The notes beneath the pieces were generated by a model that ran no database searches, had not been told where the DNA came from, and was given only the letters and a program-made list of their open reading frames with translations. A DNA stretch of 8,549 bases from Rickettsiales bacterium (GTDB taxonomy: Bacteria; Pseudomonadota; Alphaproteobacteria; Rickettsiales; Anaplasmataceae): NCBI GenBank assembly GCA_031284675.1, contig JAITXQ010000023.1, forward strand, positions 1-8,549. Direction: 5' to 3'. Shown one piece after another: positions 6,276 to 8,549 of this stretch. Positions within the stretch are counted from its first letter, which is position 1; every line of letters starts with the position of its first letter. The position numbers were made by a program, and so were the translations under genes.

Positions 6276-7034
6276 CTATCTTTTTACAAAGATTTTATCA
6301 GTAATACGCATATCAATTATGCTCCAATTGCTGAAAGTGAAATCAGTTATATTTTGCAAGTGGTTTAAATAATTCCATGCACTATGAGGATTATCTTCAG
6401 GCAGTTTCACTGTGGAACCGTTATCAAGTGTGATATTCCATCTTCTATTCCCTATATAGGCAAAAGAAGAAATGTGGTCACTTAATTGAGTTTTACTCTC
6501 TAATATATCTTTAACAAATTTTAGGCTGGATAACGAGTTTTGTCCTGTGATTACAACAAGATTATCTATTAAATAGTCATCTACGATCACTTTACCTTCA
6601 GAATCAATTACCGAAGTTTTGTTACTATCTTTCCAGAGAGCAAACGGTTTATGCTCATCTATATTAATGTGTAGGATATTGGGCAAAATTCTATGAACTC
6701 TTACGTGTTTTATCCATCTGCTTACGGATTGTATACTATCTATAAATTTTGAGAATGATACATACATAATAGGTTGTGTTCTATTCACCAAATTTAAAAT
6801 GTCTTTTTCATTTGTAAATTTGTTGCCACTTACAACTACTTCATCAATTGAAAATCCACTGCTGAGTAATACACTAGATATACGCTCGTTACACCAAGTA
6901 AAGTAGCAATGAAATCGATTTATTATTTTATCAAGTGAACTATAGAGTACTAACGTAAGAAAAAGTGTTGTTATAATAACCAAGGCACACTTACGCAAAA
7001 AACGCCTTTGGCTTCTAGTAACATTGTTCAACAT
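6276..7034 (-). CDS. ftsQ: Cell division protein FtsQ
   Basis: FtsQ is a bitopic membrane protein of the divisome that links early and late components. The 252-residue protein has a short basic cytoplasmic N-terminus (NNVTRSQRRFLRK), one transmembrane segment (about 16-34) and a periplasmic POTRA domain. The POTRA domain covers about 61-128, beginning FSIDEVVVSGNKFTNEKDIL and including RILPNILHINIDEHKPFALW, the classic FtsQ segment. A beta domain follows (about 140-248), with VIDSEGKVI early and WSIIDMRITDKIFVKR at the end. The gene starts only 4 bp after the ddl stop codon, keeping the ddl-ftsQ order of the proteobacterial dcw cluster, though murB, murC and ftsA are absent here. Confidence 0.9.
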   Translation of the reverse strand: MLNNVTRSQRRFLRKCALVIITTLFLTLVLYSSLDKIINRFHCYFTWCNERISSVLLSSGFSIDEVVVSGNKFTNEKDILNLVNRTQPIMYVSFSKFIDSIQSVSRWIKHVRVHRILPNILHINIDEHKPFALWKDSNKTSVIDSEGKVIVDDYLIDNLVVITGQNSLSSLKFVKDILESKTQLSDHISSFAYIGNRRWNITLDNGSTVKLPEDNPHSAWNYLNHLQNITDFTFSNWSIIDMRITDKIFVKR

Positions 7035-7038
7035 TCAC

Positions 7039-8049
7039 TTAATCTCTAATATTTTTGTGCTGCAAACTATCTTCAACAATAATTTTAACTAATTTATTAA
7101 AGTCAATTCCTTTTGTCAATTTTGCAATTTCTGGCACTAACGACAACTCAGTAAAGCCAGGATGTGTATTAATCTCAAGCATTTTTAAAGTGTTGTTTTT
7201 GGGATTATAACGGAAATCTGAGCGGGAAATAGTTTTGCATCCTAAAAATTGATGCGCTTTCAGTGCGTGTTCCAAGGTCATTCTATATATGTTGTCAGAA
7301 ATTTCAGCAGGAAACATATGTTCTGCAAGTCCACTTGTATATTTTGCTTCATAATCATAGAATTTATTTTTTGGTCTTATTTCTATAGTGCCAATTGCTT
7401 CATTTAGCAATACAGCAGTATGTAACTCTATTCCTGGAACATATTCTTCTATGATCATCAAGTCTCTTGAATAATCTTTTGTCATCCCAGTGCTTGACAC
7501 TGGGATCCATTCTTTTTTTTCCTGGATTCCAGCGCCACGCGCTGGGATGACATCAAACATGATATTATTATCTTTTAGTTTTAAGTAATCCTCATGCGAG
7601 AAAATTATGTACACTCCGATGCTTGAACCTTCATTAATTGGTTTTAGGACGTACGGATAATCAATTTTAATATTATTTTTTAATACATCTCCTTGACTAA
7701 TTACGTAACCTTTTGGAGTATCAATACTAAGGGATTGAAATATATGCTTTGACATCACTTTATTCATAGCAACAGCAGAAGCCATGACTCCGGAGTGTGT
7801 ATATTTTATACCTAAAATCTCCAATAAACCTTGAATGCAACCATCTTCCCCGTAAGGTCCATGCAGAGCAATAAAAGCAAGATCAGGATTAATTTTTTTA
7901 AGCTTTTCAGCAATGTTCCTATCAACATCTATTTCTATTCCATCATATGAAAGATTGTCAAGTGCCTTCTTTACGGCTTTTCCACTCATAAGCGATACTT
8001 CTCTTTCGCAAGAAAACCCGCCGCTTAAAATTGCTATAGTTGGAACCAT
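7039..8049 (-). CDS. ddl: D-alanine--D-alanine ligase with an in-frame palindromic insertion
   Basis: Ddl joins two D-alanines with ATP to make the D-Ala-D-Ala terminus of lipid II. It has the ATP-grasp architecture: an N-terminal domain with IAILSGGFSCEREVSLMSG and LHGPYGEDG (62-70), the ATP loop NEGSSIGV (139-146), the strand IIEEYVPGIE (199-208), the metal-site RSDFR (276-280) and LEINTHPGFTELSLVP (291-306). I chose ATG 8049, 5 nt after AGAG; GTG 8055 would add two residues. Residues 167-190 (VIPARGAGIQ...SSTGMT) match nothing in Ddl and are encoded by a palindromic repeat at 7481-7551; without them the length is about 312, normal for the family. The insert lies in the loop between the helix after the ATP loop and the EEYVPG strand, where it should be surface exposed. 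All catalytic motifs are intact, so the enzyme is probably functional. It heads ddl-ftsQ-pdxJ. Confidence 0.95.
   Translation of the reverse strand: MVPTIAILSGGFSCEREVSLMSGKAVKKALDNLSYDGIEIDVDRNIAEKLKKINPDLAFIALHGPYGEDGCIQGLLEILGIKYTHSGVMASAVAMNKVMSKHIFQSLSIDTPKGYVISQGDVLKNNIKIDYPYVLKPINEGSSIGVYIIFSHEDYLKLKDNNIMFDVIPARGAGIQEKKEWIPVSSTGMTKDYSRDLMIIEEYVPGIELHTAVLLNEAIGTIEIRPKNKFYDYEAKYTSGLAEHMFPAEISDNIYRMTLEHALKAHQFLGCKTISRSDFRYNPKNNTLKMLEINTHPGFTELSLVPEIAKLTKGIDFNKLVKIIVEDSLQHKNIRD
7481..7551. repeat. Wolbachia palindromic element (WPE-like) inside ddl
   Basis: The ends GTCATCCCAGTGC and GCGCTGGGATGAC are inverted repeats with one mismatch over 13 bp. Inside are two further hairpins: CCCAGTG-CTTGA-CACTGGG (7486-7504) and CCAGCG-CCACG-CGCTGG (7529-7545). 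An A8 tract on the coding strand lies between them (7513-7520). Its GC content is far above the flanks. The layout and the coding-strand product (VIPARGAGIQ, then EWIPVSSTGM) match the dispersed palindromic elements known to invade protein genes in Wolbachia, analogous to the Rickettsia RPEs. It is inserted in frame, adding about 24 codons. Confidence 0.85.
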
Positions 8050-8064
8050 AAGCACTCTATATTT

Positions 8065-8102
8065 TGCTATATAGCATATATAAAAGATGCTCTTATCTTC
8101 AA
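8065..8102 (-). promoter_or_regulatory. Candidate promoter and palindrome upstream of ddl
   Basis: On the minus strand TTGAAG (8102-8097) and TATATG (8080-8075) are 16 bp apart, about 25 bp before the ddl ATG. A 12-bp perfect palindrome TGCTATATAGCA (8065-8076) overlaps the start-proximal side, where a repressor could bind. Promoter and operator roles are inference from position and sequence. Confidence 0.35.
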
Positions 8103-8431
8103 TAAAAAAATGCTTCTGCCATAGAAAAAATGTGAATTTGCATTAACAGGTTATACTATTTTCAGTAATAATATTGTTTTAATATTATTAAGGAGTTGGT
8201 ATGCTTCATAGCTCATATGAAAATGTAGTTGTAAATTAAGGTAAAGTTTTTTTCTATGTCAAGTACAACGAAATTATTCGCTCAAGAGCTCGCTCTGATT
8301 GTGTAAAATATGAGTTTCTGCGATAAACGACATAGTGCCGTATTTGTTGCCCAGCATGTCAGTGGAATATTTTCTGGATCATCTAAAAATCTCGTAACCG
8401 TTACAAAAATAAAAAGAAGACCAGTGAACAA
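8103..8431. other. Right flank with a broken gene start and unknown short frames
   Basis: No intact gene is recognised here. In order it holds a TATACT box (8152-8157), an A/T hairpin and strong ribosome binding site with a 12-codon frame (8166-8239), a 16-codon frame from ATG 8256 ending at TAA 8304-8306, and in the same phase a 56-codon frame (8310-8480) that runs into the repeat. This looks like a gene start cut off and joined to decayed repeat DNA. I see no tRNA or known structured RNA. Confidence 0.45.
8152..8239 (+). pseudogene. Promoter, hairpin, ribosome binding site and 12-codon gene-start remnant
   Basis: TATACT (8152-8157) would place a transcript start near 8164. A perfect 10-bp all-A/T hairpin follows at once (8166-8175 with 8181-8190, loop GTTTT), then AGGAG (8191-8195) 5 nt before ATG 8201. 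The frame reads MLHSSYENVVVN and stops at 8237-8239. The expression signals are better than those of most genes in the window, yet only 12 codons follow, so I read it as the 5' end of a gene truncated by rearrangement. A leader peptide is the alternative. I do not recognise the peptide. Confidence 0.35.
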
Positions 8432-8480
8432 TCAATGGCGTCAACTTAAGGAAGCGATTATGTGTAAAATTTCTCTCTAA
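8310..8480 (+). CDS. Short hypothetical reading frame running into the right repeat
   Basis: The 56-residue frame begins MSFCDKRHSAVFVAQHVSG and ends QWRQLKEAIMCKISL, the last part lying within the terminal repeat. An in-frame TAA (8304-8306) separates it from a further open stretch from ATG 8256. No ribosome binding site is visible and no family is recognised. In the left copy the same tail is preceded by different sequence and a stop codon. It is more likely a decayed or chance frame than a working gene. Confidence 0.2.
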   Translation: MSFCDKRHSAVFVAQHVSGIFSGSSKNLVTVTKIKRRPVNNQWRQLKEAIMCKISL

Positions 8481-8544
8481 AATTTTTACCATTAAATTAT
8501 CCAAAGAGTTAAAGAAAAAACGCTGTTGTTTCTATGAAAAAGTT
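8432..8544 (+). repeat. Right copy of the 113-bp terminal inverted repeat
   Basis: This is the exact reverse complement of 1-113. The frame that exits the window on the left can be followed to its stop here: it ends EKV-TAA at 8545-8547. In this copy that frame has no start codon, because TGA at 8425-8427 lies just upstream. The two copies point outward in opposite directions from the segment. Confidence 0.9.
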
Positions 8545-8549
8545 TAAAA

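Noticed and set aside
1..8549. CRISPR array, tRNA, rRNA, defence system or intact transposase
   Set aside because: I looked on both strands for regularly spaced repeats, tRNA TPsiC-like arms and transposase or nuclease motifs and found none; the genes present are housekeeping genes.

Overview
The window is AT-rich alphaproteobacterial DNA that most likely comes from Wolbachia (Anaplasmataceae, Rickettsiales). Three things point there: compact AT-biased housekeeping genes, a DksA and a PopZ/DUF2497 protein of alphaproteobacterial type, and a 71-bp palindromic element carried in frame inside ddl that looks like a Wolbachia palindromic element (WPE). Species and strain cannot be fixed from the sequence alone.

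Layout. Bases 1-113 and 8432-8544 are a perfect 113-bp inverted repeat at the two ends, so this is probably a whole draft-assembly contig bounded by one dispersed repeat, or a segment that could invert by recombination. Inside the left repeat is about 250 bp without a convincing gene. Then come dksA (-) and ccmB (+), divergent. ccmB converges on a leftward cluster, tolC > popZ-like (DUF2497) > rlmE, with gaps of about 20 bp. Divergent from tolC is the rightward ribosomal pair rplM-rpsI, followed by an HU/IHF-family gene with its own promoter. Its 3' end overlaps, tail to tail by 8 bp, the end of a second leftward cluster, ddl > ftsQ > pdxJ. The right flank, 8056-8549, holds the probable ddl promoter, a hairpin followed by a strong ribosome binding site and a 12-codon reading frame that looks like a decapitated gene start, a short frame of unknown meaning, and the right repeat.

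Function. The gene set is core cell biology of a reduced endosymbiont: lipid II precursor synthesis and division (ddl, ftsQ), polar organisation (popZ-like), translation (rplM, rpsI, rlmE), transcription control (dksA), nucleoid structure (HU), cytochrome c maturation (ccmB), vitamin B6 synthesis (pdxJ) and efflux or type I secretion (tolC). I see no defence system, CRISPR array, tRNA or intact transposase.

The points most worth a second look are the palindromic element within ddl, the rlmE reading frame whose conserved N-terminus lies upstream of any canonical start codon, the PopZ homologue between tolC and rlmE, and the terminal inverted repeat with a broken gene start beside it.
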